This document shows, piece after piece, positions 16,568-26,204 of a DNA stretch of 64,000 nt. The translations under genes were made by a program, and so were the position numbers. The notes under the pieces were generated by a model. That model was not told the origin of the DNA. It searched no databases and was given only the letters and a program-made list of their open reading frames with translations. Origin of the DNA: Isoptericola cucumis (lineage in GTDB: Bacteria; Actinomycetota; Actinomycetes; Actinomycetales; Cellulomonadaceae); contig NZ_BMDG01000015.1 in NCBI RefSeq assembly GCF_014635665.1, forward strand, positions 51,954-115,953. The letters run 5' to 3'. Positions within the stretch are counted from its first letter, which is position 1. Each line of letters opens with the position of its first letter.

Positions 16568-18463
16568 TCAGTTGCCGCTGCCCTCGCCCTGGAGCAGGTC
16601 CTCGAGCCAGCCCGGGAGGTTGTCCGGCTGCGACGGGTCGGAACCCTGCGAACCGTCCTGGTCCTGGCCCTCCTGACCCTGGCCCTGCCCCTGGCCCTCC
16701 TGGCCCTGGCCGGCCGTCTCCGGCTCCTCGCGGACCGCGAGGGTGACGTCGACCGTGCTCGTCTCGTCGCCTCGGACGTAGGTGAGCCGGACCTTCTGGG
16801 AGGCGTCCTTCTCCCGCACGTGAGCCGTGAGCGACTCGGCGCCGTTCACCGAGTCGTCGTCGATCGCCACGATGACGTCGCCCGGCTTCAGCCCCGCCTC
16901 GGCGGCCGGCGACCCGGGCGTGACCTCCACGACCTCCGCGCCCCGGCGGGTGACGCCGTCCGACGTCGCGGTCCCGTCCGTCATCGACACACCCAGGAAG
17001 GCGTGCTCGGCCGTGCCGTCCGCGATGAGCTGGTCGGCGATGTTCGCCGCCAGGTCGACCGGGATCGCGAAGCCCAGACCGATCGACCCCGACTGGCCGC
17101 CCATCCCGCCCGACAGGGTGGCGATCGACGACGTGATGCCGATGACCTGCCCCTGGGAGTTGAACAGCGGACCGCCCGAGTTGCCCGGGTTGATGGCCGC
17201 GTCGATCTGGATCGCGTTGGTCACCACCGCGGTGCTGCCGTCCTCGCCCGACGCCGACACGGGGCGGTCGAGGGCCGACACGATGCCCGTGGTCGCCGTG
17301 TTCGCGAGCCCGAGCGGGTTGCCCACCGCGAGCACCGGGTCGCCGACCACGACGTCCTCGGACGTGCCGAACGACGCGGGCTTGAGGTCGTCCGGCGCCT
17401 CCTTGATCTGGACCACGGCGAGGTCCGTCGTGGGGTCCGTCCCGACGATCGTCGCCTCGAACAGCCGGCCGTCGGCGAGCGACACCTGCACGACGTCGTT
17501 CTCGGCGCCGGCGACGACGTGGTTGTTGGTGAGCACGTGGCCCTTGTCGTCGAGGACGACGCCGGAACCTTCGGAGTTCTGCGTCTGGATCGCGACGACC
17601 GACGGCGCGACGGCGTCCGTCACGGCCTCCCAGTCCGGGGCGCCGTCCGACGAGCTCGACACCGGCGCCTCGTCCGTCTCGCGGTCGCCGCCCACGTCGG
17701 CGAGCGACGACGGGCTCGAGTCGTCGAACGCGCCCGTGGCGGCGGCCGTGCCGAGGCTCGCGAGCAGCGCCGCGCCGAGCGCGGCGGCGGTCACCGGCAC
17801 CCAGACGGAGCGCTGACGGCGCTCGGCCGCCGGCGCCGCGCCGGCGGGCGAGCCGTGCTGGCCGGGGCCGCCCGGGCCGGGCGCGTACGGGTTCTGCGGG
17901 TGCTGCCCGTGCTGGGCCTGCTGTCCGTGCTGGGCCTGCTGTCCGTGCTGGGCCTGCTGCCCGTACGGCTGGCCGTAGGCGCCGTGGCCGTACGGGGGCT
18001 GGCCCTGCTGTCCGTACTGCTGGCCGTGCTGCTGGCCGGGCTGCTGGCCGGGCTGGTGCCCGTACGACTGGCCGTAGCCGCCCTGGCCGTGCTGGCCCTG
18101 CTGCCCGTAGGGCTGGCCGGCCCCGGCGTACGGGGCCGCGGGCGCCGCCTGCCCGTACCGGGGCTGGGGTGCCTGCGAGGACGTCGCCTGCGGCGCAGCG
18201 GGCTGCGGCGCCGTCTGCCGGGTGTCGTCCGGCCCGGTCGCCGGGAGCTGCTGCGTGGCCTGCTCCTGCGGGTGCGGGGTACGGCCCGGCTCCTGGCGCA
18301 GCTCGATCCGCTGCGTCGGCTGCTCGGCGCGCGCGTCGTCCGCACGGCTGTCGGGGGTCGCCGCGTCGTGGCCCTCGGCGCGCTCCGGGGTGCGGTCTGC
18401 CTGCTGGTCGGGTCGGTCCGCGCCCGACGGCTGCTGCGGTGCGCCCGTGTTGTCGGTGCTCAT
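16568..18463 (-). CDS. HtrA/DegP-like membrane-anchored serine protease with PDZ domain
   Basis: 631 aa. Residues 1-215 are a Gln/Gly/Pro/His-rich cytoplasmic region with repeated QQAQHG; 221-245 is a membrane helix; ~290-475 is a trypsin-like protease with triad H315 (LTNNHVV), D347 (TTDLAVV) and S429 (NPGNSGG). A PDZ domain spans ~490-580 (GSPAAEAGLKPGDVIVAIDDDSV), and the tail is Gln/Gly-rich. It should handle misfolded envelope proteins. The ATG at 18463 is preceded by GAGGAGG. The layout is that of actinobacterial PepD/HtrA proteins. Confidence 0.92.
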   Translation of the reverse strand: MSTDNTGAPQQPSGADRPDQQADRTPERAEGHDAATPDSRADDARAEQPTQRIELRQEPGRTPHPQEQATQQLPATGPDDTRQTAPQPAAPQATSSQAPQPRYGQAAPAAPYAGAGQPYGQQGQHGQGGYGQSYGHQPGQQPGQQHGQQYGQQGQPPYGHGAYGQPYGQQAQHGQQAQHGQQAQHGQHPQNPYAPGPGGPGQHGSPAGAAPAAERRQRSVWVPVTAAALGAALLASLGTAAATGAFDDSSPSSLADVGGDRETDEAPVSSSSDGAPDWEAVTDAVAPSVVAIQTQNSEGSGVVLDDKGHVLTNNHVVAGAENDVVQVSLADGRLFEATIVGTDPTTDLAVVQIKEAPDDLKPASFGTSEDVVVGDPVLAVGNPLGLANTATTGIVSALDRPVSASGEDGSTAVVTNAIQIDAAINPGNSGGPLFNSQGQVIGITSSIATLSGGMGGQSGSIGLGFAIPVDLAANIADQLIADGTAEHAFLGVSMTDGTATSDGVTRRGAEVVEVTPGSPAAEAGLKPGDVIVAIDDDSVNGAESLTAHVREKDASQKVRLTYVRGDETSTVDVTLAVREEPETAGQGQEGQGQGQGQEGQDQDGSQGSDPSQPDNLPGWLEDLLQGEGSGN

Positions 18464-18698
18464 GGTGCCCTCCTCGTACCCTCTCGAAGTGTGGCTCCAC
18501 CTCATCACGCCACCCTGGTGCACGCCTTGGCCGAACCTGTGAAGTCCCTGGGCGGCGCGTTCGCGCTGGTCCGACGGGGTGCGCCGGGGCCGGGCCGGCC
18601 GCACGTCCACGACATCCGTCGCCGGCTGCACCACAATGACCCTGCATCAGGACGAGGGCACGACGGCCGACGGTCGGCGGCCGCGAGGGAGGGGCCGA

Positions 18699-19727
18699 GT
18701 GGGCACCACGGGCAAGCGACCGATCCTGCGAGACATCGCCGCGCGGGTCGGGGTCTCCGAGACCGCCGCGTCGTTCGCGCTGAACGGCCGGCCGGGGATC
18801 TCCGACGAGACCCGCCGGCGCGTGCTCGAGGTCGTCGAGGAGATGGGCTGGCGGCCCAGCTATGCCGCCCGCGTCCTGTCCGGCGCCCGGTCCCGGACCA
18901 TCGGGATGGTCCTGACGCGCACGGCGGCCACGGCGGACTCCGACCTTTTCTTCATGCGCCTCATGACCGGGATGCAGTCGGTGCTGCGTCGCGCCCAGTA
19001 CGGGCTGCTGATCCAGGTGGCGGAGACCCCGGAGGAGGAGGTCGAGGTCTACCGCACCTGGCAGGCCGAGCGTCGGGTGGACGGCGTGGTCCTGGTCGAC
19101 CTGCGCGCCGACGACCCCCGGCCGCGCGCGGTCGTGGACCTCGACCTGCCAGCCGTGCTGGCCGGCGGGCCGGACCCGGACGCGCTGGTCCCGTCCGTGT
19201 CCATCGACGACACCGCGGCGATGACCCTGGTGCTGGACCATGTCCGCGAGCTGGGCCACCGCCGGGTCGCCTACGTGTGCGGACCGCAGGACCTGCTGCA
19301 CGTGCAGCGCCGTGTGGAGGCGTTCGACGAGGCCGTCCGGCACCACCGGCTCCAGCAGGGCAGCGTGCTCGGCACCGACTTCACGTCCCGCTCGGCCGCG
19401 GCTGCGACCCGTGCCGTCCTCGACGACCCGGCTCCCCCGACGGCGATCATCTGCGACAACGAGGTCCTGGCGGTCTCGGTGGTCGCGACCCTTCGTGCGC
19501 TCGGCCGGAGCATCCCGGGCGACGTGGCGGTGATCTCCTGCGAGGACACCCCCGTCTGCACCGCGATGCAGCCGGCGCTCACCGCCCTGCACCGTGACAC
19601 GCCCGGGTTCGGCGCGGACGTCGCCGCGCACCTGCTGGGCCGGCTCGACGGCGAGGCGCCGGCGGACAGCCAGGAGCAGACGCCCGAGCTGGTCGTGCGC
19701 GGCAGCACCGTTCCCGCGCCCGCCTGA
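18699..19727 (+). CDS. LacI-family regulator of the N-glycan locus
   Basis: 342 aa from a GTG start preceded by GAGGGAGGGG; an upstream ATG at 18636 lacks such a site. The N-terminal LacI helix-turn-helix is ILRDIAARVGVSETAASFALNGRPGISDETRRRV, followed by a periplasmic-binding-like sugar domain. It lies in the same direction as, and 143 bases before, the glycan-degradation genes, so it most likely represses them until a glycan fragment binds. The alternative is a regulator acting elsewhere. Confidence 0.88.
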   Translation: MGTTGKRPILRDIAARVGVSETAASFALNGRPGISDETRRRVLEVVEEMGWRPSYAARVLSGARSRTIGMVLTRTAATADSDLFFMRLMTGMQSVLRRAQYGLLIQVAETPEEEVEVYRTWQAERRVDGVVLVDLRADDPRPRAVVDLDLPAVLAGGPDPDALVPSVSIDDTAAMTLVLDHVRELGHRRVAYVCGPQDLLHVQRRVEAFDEAVRHHRLQQGSVLGTDFTSRSAAAATRAVLDDPAPPTAIICDNEVLAVSVVATLRALGRSIPGDVAVISCEDTPVCTAMQPALTALHRDTPGFGADVAAHLLGRLDGEAPADSQEQTPELVVRGSTVPAPA

Positions 19728-19791
19728 GCCGCGCCCCGGGCCCGCCCGACAGGGCGCCGCGACGTCCCGTCCCTCGCCGCCACCTGGGCCG

Positions 19792-19844
19792 TTGACTCTG
19801 TGAACCGCCGCACACTAGTGTCCCTCAACTAAAGGGCATTAGTT
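19792..19844 (+). promoter_or_regulatory. Promoter and operator of the glycan locus
   Basis: TTGACT (19792-19797) and TAGTGT (19816-19821) with an 18-base spacer lie ~50 bases before the GH38 gene. AACTAA-agggca-TTAGTT (19827-19844) is a perfect 6-bp inverted repeat overlapping the expected transcription start. It lacks the central CG usual for LacI sites; its half-sites recall ROK-family operators such as XylR. Confidence 0.55.
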
Positions 19845-19870
19845 CCCGACGGACGAGCCACAGGAGACCC

Positions 19871-22800
19871 GTGCACACCCAGCCCCAGCTGACCCTCGAC
19901 CGGCTCGAGCGCGTGCTCCGCGAGCGCATCCGCCCGCACGTCCACGAGCGCCTCGACGGCGTCTCGCTGCACGCGTGGCAGGTGGACGGCGACGGCGAGC
20001 CCGTCCCGGCCGCGCACGCCATCGGCCTCGCCCCCCTGCCCGGCCGGGAGACCCCCCGGTACGAGCCCTTCGAGCTCGGGTCGACGTGGGGCCCGGCGTG
20101 GAGCACCACGTGGTTCCGCGTCGAGGGCCGCGTCCCCGCACACGCCCCGGACGTCGTCGAGCTGTGCGTCGACCTGGGCTGGGAGGACCACTCCGTCGGC
20201 GGGCACGGCGAGGCGCTCGTCCACCGGCCCGACGGGTCGCTCGTCAAGGCCCTGCACCCACGCCACGGCTGGCTCCGGCTGCGCGGCCCCGGAGCTCCCG
20301 AGCGCCTCCTCGAGGCGGACGGCACCTTCACCCTGTACGTCGAGGCGGCGGCCAACCCCCTCGTCCTCGGCCTCCCGCCGTTCGAGGTCACCGACGTCGG
20401 CGACAAGGACACCGCGGCCAGCTTCGCCCCCTACGTGCTGCGCACCGCCGAGCTGGCGGAGTTCCGCACCGAGGTCTGGGAGCTGGTGCGCGACCTGGAG
20501 GTCGTCGGCGGGCTGGCCGCCGAGGTCCCCACCGACGAGCCGCGCTACTGGCGGCTGCTGGACGCGCTCGAGCGCTCGCTCGACGCCTACGACCACCGCG
20601 ACCCCGCCACCGCCGTCGCCGCCCGCGCCGCGCTGGCCGACGTCCTGTCCCGCCCGGCGCACGCGAGCGCGCACCGCGTCACCGCCGTCGGGCACGCGCA
20701 CATCGACTCCGCCTGGCTGTGGCCCCTGCGGGAGACCCGGCGCAAGGTGGCCCGGACGGTCTCCAACGTCCTGGCGCTGATGGACGGCGACCCGGACCTC
20801 GTCTACGCCATGTCCTCCGCCCAGCAGTTCGCGTGGCTCCAGGAGGACCAGCCCGAGCTCTTCGCGCGGGTCCTGGAGCGGGTGCGCGAGGGCCGGTTCG
20901 TGCCGGTCGGCGGCATGTGGGTCGAGTCCGACGCCGTGATGCCCACGGGCGAGTCGATCGTCCGGCAGCTCACCTACGGCTCGCGCTACTTCGCCCAGCA
21001 GCTGGGCGTGGTGGCCGACGGGATGTGGCTGCCCGACAGCTTCGGCTACTCCGGCGCCCTGCCGCAGATCGCCCGCCGGGCCGGGTTCCGGTGGTTCCTC
21101 ACCCAGAAGATCTCCTGGAACGACACCAACACCTTCCCGCACCACAGCTTCTCCTGGGAGGGCATCGACGGGACGCGGATCTTCACGCACTTCCCGCCCG
21201 TCGACACGTACGCCGCGGAGCTCTCGGCGGCCGAGCTGCACCACGCGTCGTCGAACTTCCGCGACAAGGCGCGCTCGTCGCACTCGCTCGTCCCCTTCGG
21301 CTACGGCGACGGCGGCGGCGGCCCGACCCGCGAGATGCTCGGCCGCGCACGGCGCTTCGCCGACCTGGAGGGCGCACCCCGCGTCGAGGTCCGCGGGCCC
21401 TCGGAGTTCTTCGCCGAGGCAGAGGCCGAGTACGTCGCCGCCGGCGGGCCGCCCGTCTGGCACGGCGAGCTCTACCTCGAGCTGCACCGCGGCACCCTCA
21501 CCTCGCAGCTCGCGATGAAGCAGGGCAACCGGCGGGCCGAGGCCATGCTGCGCACCGTCGAGCACCTGGCCGCGATCGCCGCGCTGCGCGGCGCCGACTA
21601 CCCGCGCGCCGAGCTCGACGACATCTGGCAGACGGTGCTGCTGCACCAGTTCCACGACATCCTGCCCGGCTCGTCCATCGCCTGGGTGCACCGGGAGGCG
21701 CGCGAGACCTACCGGAGCCTCGACCAGCGCCTGCGGGCGCTCGCCGCCCGGGTCGCCGACGCGCTCGGTGCCGGCGGCGCCACGGCGCCCGCGAGGATCG
21801 CGCCCACGGCGCACGGGACGTGGAGCGTCGAGCGCCCCGCCCCCGCGACGCCCGTGACGGTGGAGCAGGGCGAGGCGACCGTGCTCGACAACGGCCGGCT
21901 GCGCGCCCTCGTCGACGCGTCGGGCCACGTCGTCTCGCTGCACGACCTGGCCGCCGACCGCGAGCTCGTCCCCGCCGGCGGGCGGCTCGGCGCGCTGACC
22001 CTGTTCCCGGACGTCCCGATCCGCTGGGACGCCTGGGACGTCGACCGGCACACGCTCCGGCTCGGCTCCGACCTGGCGGAGGTCGAGAGCCTCGAGGCCT
22101 CGACGGACGACGACGGGGCCGGCCGCGTGCGGGTCGTGCGCACCCGGGGCGGGTCCCGGTTCACCCTCACCTACGTGCTGCGCCCGGGCAGCGACGCGCT
22201 CGACATGACCTGCGACGTGGACTGGCAGGAGCGCGAGCACCTGCTCAAGGTCGCCCTGCCGCTCGACGTCCGGGCCACGACCGCCCGCTTCGAGACGCAG
22301 TACGGCTACGTCGAGCGCCCGGTCAGCTCGAACACCTCCTGGGACGAGGCCCGGTACGAGGTCAACCAGCACCGGTACCTGCACGTCGCCGAGCCCGGCT
22401 ACGGCGTCGGCGTCGTCAACGACTCCAGCCACGGCTGCGACGTCACCCGGCTCGACGACGGCGGCACGCTCGTGCGGCTGTCCCTGCTGCGCGCCGCCCG
22501 CTACCCGGACCCGGGCGCCGACCTGGGCACCCACCGGATGGCCTGGTCCGTCGTCGCGGCCGACCAGCCCGCGACCGTCACCGCCGCCTACGCGCTCAAC
22601 GCCCCCGTCCTGGACGCCGTGGCCGACGTCGAGCCCCTGGTCGCCCTCGACGTCGCCGAGGGCGCGGCCGTCGTCGACTGGGTCAAGCTCGCCGACGACG
22701 GCAGCGGCGACGTCGTCGCCCGCGTCGCCGAGGTGGCGGGCGGCCGCGCCCGCGCCGCCCTCGTCCCCGGGGTCGACCTGCGGGGGGCGACCGTCGTCGA

Positions 22801-22966
22801 GACCGACCTGCACGAGCGGCCGGTGGACCCCGCGGCCGACGGGCTCGGCCACGCGACGGACCACCCCGGCTCCCCGGCCCCCGCGGACGGCGCCGCGCTG
22901 CGGCTCGGTCCCTTCCAGCTCACCACCCTGCGGATCCGCCCCGGATCCTCGACGACGAAGGAGTAA
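19871..22966 (+). CDS. GH38 alpha-mannosidase
   Basis: 1031 aa, cytoplasmic (no signal). The GH38 catalytic domain shows GHAHIDSAWLWPLRE at ~274-288 (metal ligands H275, H277 or D279) and the nucleophile D389 in MWLPDSFGYSGALPQI, then a YGDGGGGPTREML metal/active-site segment. A middle three-helix domain with HQFHDILPGSSI and C-terminal beta domains follow; length is normal for bacterial GH38. It removes alpha-linked mannose from high-mannose glycans. GTG start after CAGGAG. It is the first gene of the locus after the regulator. Confidence 0.92.
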   Translation: MHTQPQLTLDRLERVLRERIRPHVHERLDGVSLHAWQVDGDGEPVPAAHAIGLAPLPGRETPRYEPFELGSTWGPAWSTTWFRVEGRVPAHAPDVVELCVDLGWEDHSVGGHGEALVHRPDGSLVKALHPRHGWLRLRGPGAPERLLEADGTFTLYVEAAANPLVLGLPPFEVTDVGDKDTAASFAPYVLRTAELAEFRTEVWELVRDLEVVGGLAAEVPTDEPRYWRLLDALERSLDAYDHRDPATAVAARAALADVLSRPAHASAHRVTAVGHAHIDSAWLWPLRETRRKVARTVSNVLALMDGDPDLVYAMSSAQQFAWLQEDQPELFARVLERVREGRFVPVGGMWVESDAVMPTGESIVRQLTYGSRYFAQQLGVVADGMWLPDSFGYSGALPQIARRAGFRWFLTQKISWNDTNTFPHHSFSWEGIDGTRIFTHFPPVDTYAAELSAAELHHASSNFRDKARSSHSLVPFGYGDGGGGPTREMLGRARRFADLEGAPRVEVRGPSEFFAEAEAEYVAAGGPPVWHGELYLELHRGTLTSQLAMKQGNRRAEAMLRTVEHLAAIAALRGADYPRAELDDIWQTVLLHQFHDILPGSSIAWVHREARETYRSLDQRLRALAARVADALGAGGATAPARIAPTAHGTWSVERPAPATPVTVEQGEATVLDNGRLRALVDASGHVVSLHDLAADRELVPAGGRLGALTLFPDVPIRWDAWDVDRHTLRLGSDLAEVESLEASTDDDGAGRVRVVRTRGGSRFTLTYVLRPGSDALDMTCDVDWQEREHLLKVALPLDVRATTARFETQYGYVERPVSSNTSWDEARYEVNQHRYLHVAEPGYGVGVVNDSSHGCDVTRLDDGGTLVRLSLLRAARYPDPGADLGTHRMAWSVVAADQPATVTAAYALNAPVLDAVADVEPLVALDVAEGAAVVDWVKLADDGSGDVVARVAEVAGGRARAALVPGVDLRGATVVETDLHERPVDPAADGLGHATDHPGSPAPADGAALRLGPFQLTTLRIRPGSSTTKE

Positions 22967-22970
22967 TCCC

Positions 22971-24275
22971 ATGCGCAGGTCCTTCCCCAGGCGCGCCGCG
23001 CTCGGCGGCACGGCTGCCGCGACCGTCCTCGCCCTCGGCGCGTGCGGCATCGCCGGCGGCTCCGGCGGCACGGACGACGCCGCGGCAGCCGACGGCGAGG
23101 TCACGGGCGAGATCACGTTCCAGACCTGGAACCTCAAGGGCGGTTACGAGGACTACTTCACGGACCTCATCGCCGCCTTCGAGGAAGAGCACCCGGGGGC
23201 CACCGTGAAGTGGGTCGACCAGCCGGCGGAGGGCTACGAGGACTCCCTCTCGGCCGACGCCGCCGCCGGGAACCTGCCCGACGTCGTGGACATGGGGCCG
23301 GAGGCCGCGTACACGCTCGCCTCCGCCGACATGCTCCTGGACGTCGCCGCCGCGGACCCCGAGGCGAAGGCCGGCTACCTGCCGCAGGCGTGGGACGCCA
23401 TGACCTTCGACGGCCTGGGCGGCGGCACCTACGGGTTCCCCTGGTACCTCAACACCGGCCCGTCGTTCTTCAACACCGAGCTCCTCGAGAAGTGCGGCCT
23501 GGACGCCGACAACCTGCCCAGCACCTACGACGAGCTGTTCGACCAGGCGACGACCATGGCCGCCGAGTGCGACGACGCGACCATGATCGGCCGCCTGCCG
23601 GAGATGGAGGTCTTCGGCTCCTTCGGGTCGCAGCTGATGAACGACGACCAGTCCGCGTTCACCTTCAACGACGCCAAGGGTGTCGAGCTCGTGCAGCGGT
23701 ACGCCGACCTGTACGCCGAGGGCGGGTTCACCGCGGAGGCGGTGAACGCGCTGCAGACCGAGGAGCTCGAGGCCTTCAAGGCCGGCCAGGTGGCCTGGCT
23801 GCCCGGCAGCTCGTACACGCTCAAGGAGCTGAAGGACACGGCGCCCGAGGTGTACAAGAACGTCGAGGTCGTCCCCGCCATCGCGAACACCGCGCCGAAC
23901 ATGTACCTCGAGTCGCTCGCGGTGAGCTCGCAGTCCGACAACACGCCCACCGCGATCGCCTTCGCGCGGTTCGTCACGGGTGCCGAGAACCAGATGTCGT
24001 TCGCCAAGGAGGCCTCCGTGTTCCCGTCCGCGGAGGGGAGCCTGGACGACCCGTTCTTCACCGAGGACGACGGCACGGACGACGCCCGGGTGCGGGTCCA
24101 GGCGGCGAAGCAGGTCGGCGAGGCGCAGGTGTGGGTCCCGCCCACGTTCTCGGAGGCGAGCAGCGTCTTCCTGCACGAGCAGATCGCGCAGGCCGTCCTG
24201 GGCAAGAAGACGGCGCAGGAGGCGCTCGACGCCACCGTGGCCTACTCCGACGAGCGGATCGCCGGCTCCGAGTGA
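22971..24275 (+). CDS. ABC sugar-binding lipoprotein
   Basis: 434 aa. Twin-arginine-like start (RRSFPRRAALGG), hydrophobic segment and lipobox LALGAC with lipidated C25. The mature part is a family 1 extracellular solute-binding protein (ITFQTWNLKGGYEDYFTDLIAAFEEEHPG). It captures oligosaccharides outside the membrane for the two permeases that follow. Four bases separate it from the GH38 gene, after a GAAGGAG ribosome site. The ligand is inferred to be an N-glycan fragment or mannoside from context. Confidence 0.9.
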   Translation: MRRSFPRRAALGGTAAATVLALGACGIAGGSGGTDDAAAADGEVTGEITFQTWNLKGGYEDYFTDLIAAFEEEHPGATVKWVDQPAEGYEDSLSADAAAGNLPDVVDMGPEAAYTLASADMLLDVAAADPEAKAGYLPQAWDAMTFDGLGGGTYGFPWYLNTGPSFFNTELLEKCGLDADNLPSTYDELFDQATTMAAECDDATMIGRLPEMEVFGSFGSQLMNDDQSAFTFNDAKGVELVQRYADLYAEGGFTAEAVNALQTEELEAFKAGQVAWLPGSSYTLKELKDTAPEVYKNVEVVPAIANTAPNMYLESLAVSSQSDNTPTAIAFARFVTGAENQMSFAKEASVFPSAEGSLDDPFFTEDDGTDDARVRVQAAKQVGEAQVWVPPTFSEASSVFLHEQIAQAVLGKKTAQEALDATVAYSDERIAGSE

Positions 24276-24357
24276 GCCGCCCCGCCGGTGCCCGCCCGTC
24301 CCCCGGGCGGCACCGGCGGACCGCCGCCCGCCCTCCGGACACGAGACGAAGAAGGCC

Positions 24358-25317
24358 ATGAGCACCGTCACCACCACCTCACAGACCCCCCGGGCACGGT
24401 CGGCGCCCTCGCCGCAGGGACGCCGGCGCACCCGTCACTGGTCGCAGCCACGCTGGTACGTGCCCTACCTGTTCGCGGGTGGCGCGCTGGCGCTCGTGCT
24501 CGTCATGACGCTGTTCCCGTTCCTCAACACGCTGGCGCTGTCGTTCACCGACGCCACGATGCTCAAGGGCGGCCAGTTCGTCGGCCTCGACAACTTCCGG
24601 GCTCTGCTGGACGACGCGCGGTTCACGACCGCGCTGCTCAACTCCACCCTGTACGTGGTGTGCGTCGTGCCGTTCATGGTGCTGCTGCCGCTGGTGCTCG
24701 CCACCCTGGCCGCCGGCCGCGGTCGGCTGCTGGGCTTCTTCCGCACCGCCTACTACCTGCCCGTCGTGATGGGGGCCGTCGCGTCGGGCCTGGTGTGGAC
24801 CAGCCTGCTCGAGTCGCGGGGCCTGGTGAACTCCCTGCTGAGCTGGCTGCACGTCGTCGGGGCGCCCGTCCCGTTCCTCACCGACCGGTGGCTGCTGCTG
24901 GTCAGCGCCATGATCGTGACGGTCTGGATGGGCATGGGCTACTACATGGTCATCTACCTGGCCGCCCTCGCCAACATCGACCCGGCGCTGTACGACGCCG
25001 CCGCCGTGGACGGCGCGGGCCCCGTCCGGCAGTTCCGCTCCGTGACCATGCCCGGGGTGCGCAACACCATGGCGCTCATCGCGATGTTCTCGTCGGTGGC
25101 CGCGTTCCGCGTGTTCAGCGAGGTCTACATCCTCACGGGCGGCACCGGAGGGCCCGGGGGCAGCGTGACCACCATGACCATGCTCATCCAGCGGGAGGGC
25201 ACCGGGCTGCAGGCCCAGACCGGCTACGCGGGCGCGATCAGCCTCGTGATGTTCGTGGTCCTCGCCGCGCTCCTCGTGCTGCAGCTCGTGGTGCAGAACC
25301 GACAGGGGAAGAACTGA
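24358..25317 (+). CDS. ABC sugar permease, subunit 1 (MalF-like)
   Basis: 319 aa with six membrane helices and the EAA-loop region [27 protein letters not shown] near residue 220, which contacts the shared ATPase. No ATP-binding gene is present in the locus, as usual in actinobacteria where one MsiK-type ATPase serves many sugar importers. The ATG was chosen at 24358; no strong ribosome site is seen. Confidence 0.9.
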   Translation: MSTVTTTSQTPRARSAPSPQGRRRTRHWSQPRWYVPYLFAGGALALVLVMTLFPFLNTLALSFTDATMLKGGQFVGLDNFRALLDDARFTTALLNSTLYVVCVVPFMVLLPLVLATLAAGRGRLLGFFRTAYYLPVVMGAVASGLVWTSLLESRGLVNSLLSWLHVVGAPVPFLTDRWLLLVSAMIVTVWMGMGYYMVIYLAALANIDPALYDAAAVDGAGPVRQFRSVTMPGVRNTMALIAMFSSVAAFRVFSEVYILTGGTGGPGGSVTTMTMLIQREGTGLQAQTGYAGAISLVMFVVLAALLVLQLVVQNRQGKN

Positions 25318-26204
25318 TGACCGCCGCCGACACCACCACCGCCGCGCCCCGAGCGGTCGCGGCCCGGCCCCGGGCCCGCCACCGGGTGCGCCCGGCCACC
25401 GTGGGCAGGTACGCGATCCTGGTGCTGATGCTCGTGCTGCTCGCCGGGCCGCTGCTGTGGCAGCTCTCGCTGGCGCTCAAGGGCCCCGGCGACGACCTCT
25501 ACGCCGTGCCGCCGCAGCTGCTGCCCGCCGACCCCACCCTGGACAACTTCGCCGGGGTGATCGACCGGATCCCGGTGCTGCGCTTCGTGCTCAACTCCGT
25601 GGTGGTCGCGGCGCTCGTGGTGGGCGGCAACATCGTGCTGGCCACGCTGGCCGGCTTCGCGCTGGGCCGCCTCCGGTGGCGGTTGCGCCCGGTGGCGACC
25701 GCGGTGTTCGTGGCCGCGCTCCTCGTGCCCCTGGAGGCGATCATCATCGCCCAGTTCCTCCTGGTGCGTTCCGCGAACCTCACCGACACCCTCCTCGGGG
25801 TGGCCCTGCCGATGCTCGTCGCCCCGCTGAACGTCCTGCTGATGCGCAACGCCTTCCTCGGGATCCCCGACGAGCTCGAGGAGGCGGCCGTCATCGACGG
25901 CGCGAACGTCTGGCAGCGCTTCCGGCGGATCTGCCTGCCGCAGGTCAAGGGTGTCGTGAGCGTCGTGGCGATCTTCGCGTTCGTCGGCGCCTGGAACGAC
26001 TTCCTGTGGCCCCTCGTGGTGCTCTCCAGCGAGAACAGCTACACCCTCACCGTCGGTCTCAACTACCTGCGCGGGACGTTCTACGACGACCCCCGGCTCA
26101 TCGCGGCCGGGACGATCGTCGCCCTCGTGCCGGTCATCGTGTTCTTCGCGGCCCTGCAGCGCTACTTCATGCGGGGCCTCGAGCAAGGAGGAATCAAGGG
26201 ATGA
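25317..26204 (+). CDS. ABC sugar permease, subunit 2 (MalG-like)
   Basis: 295 aa with six membrane helices. The EAA loop is [26 protein letters not shown], and the C-terminus [15 protein letters not shown] is typical of MalG-type proteins. The start overlaps the previous stop (TGATG) and its stop overlaps the next gene's start (ATGA), so the two permeases and the following hydrolase are translationally coupled. Confidence 0.91.
   Translation: MTAADTTTAAPRAVAARPRARHRVRPATVGRYAILVLMLVLLAGPLLWQLSLALKGPGDDLYAVPPQLLPADPTLDNFAGVIDRIPVLRFVLNSVVVAALVVGGNIVLATLAGFALGRLRWRLRPVATAVFVAALLVPLEAIIIAQFLLVRSANLTDTLLGVALPMLVAPLNVLLMRNAFLGIPDELEEAAVIDGANVWQRFRRICLPQVKGVVSVVAIFAFVGAWNDFLWPLVVLSSENSYTLTVGLNYLRGTFYDDPRLIAAGTIVALVPVIVFFAALQRYFMRGLEQGGIKG

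Noticed and set aside
19829..23137. 1100-codon open frame opposite the GH38 gene.
   Set aside because: The opposite strand has all GH38 motifs; the antisense product shows no domain and biased composition.
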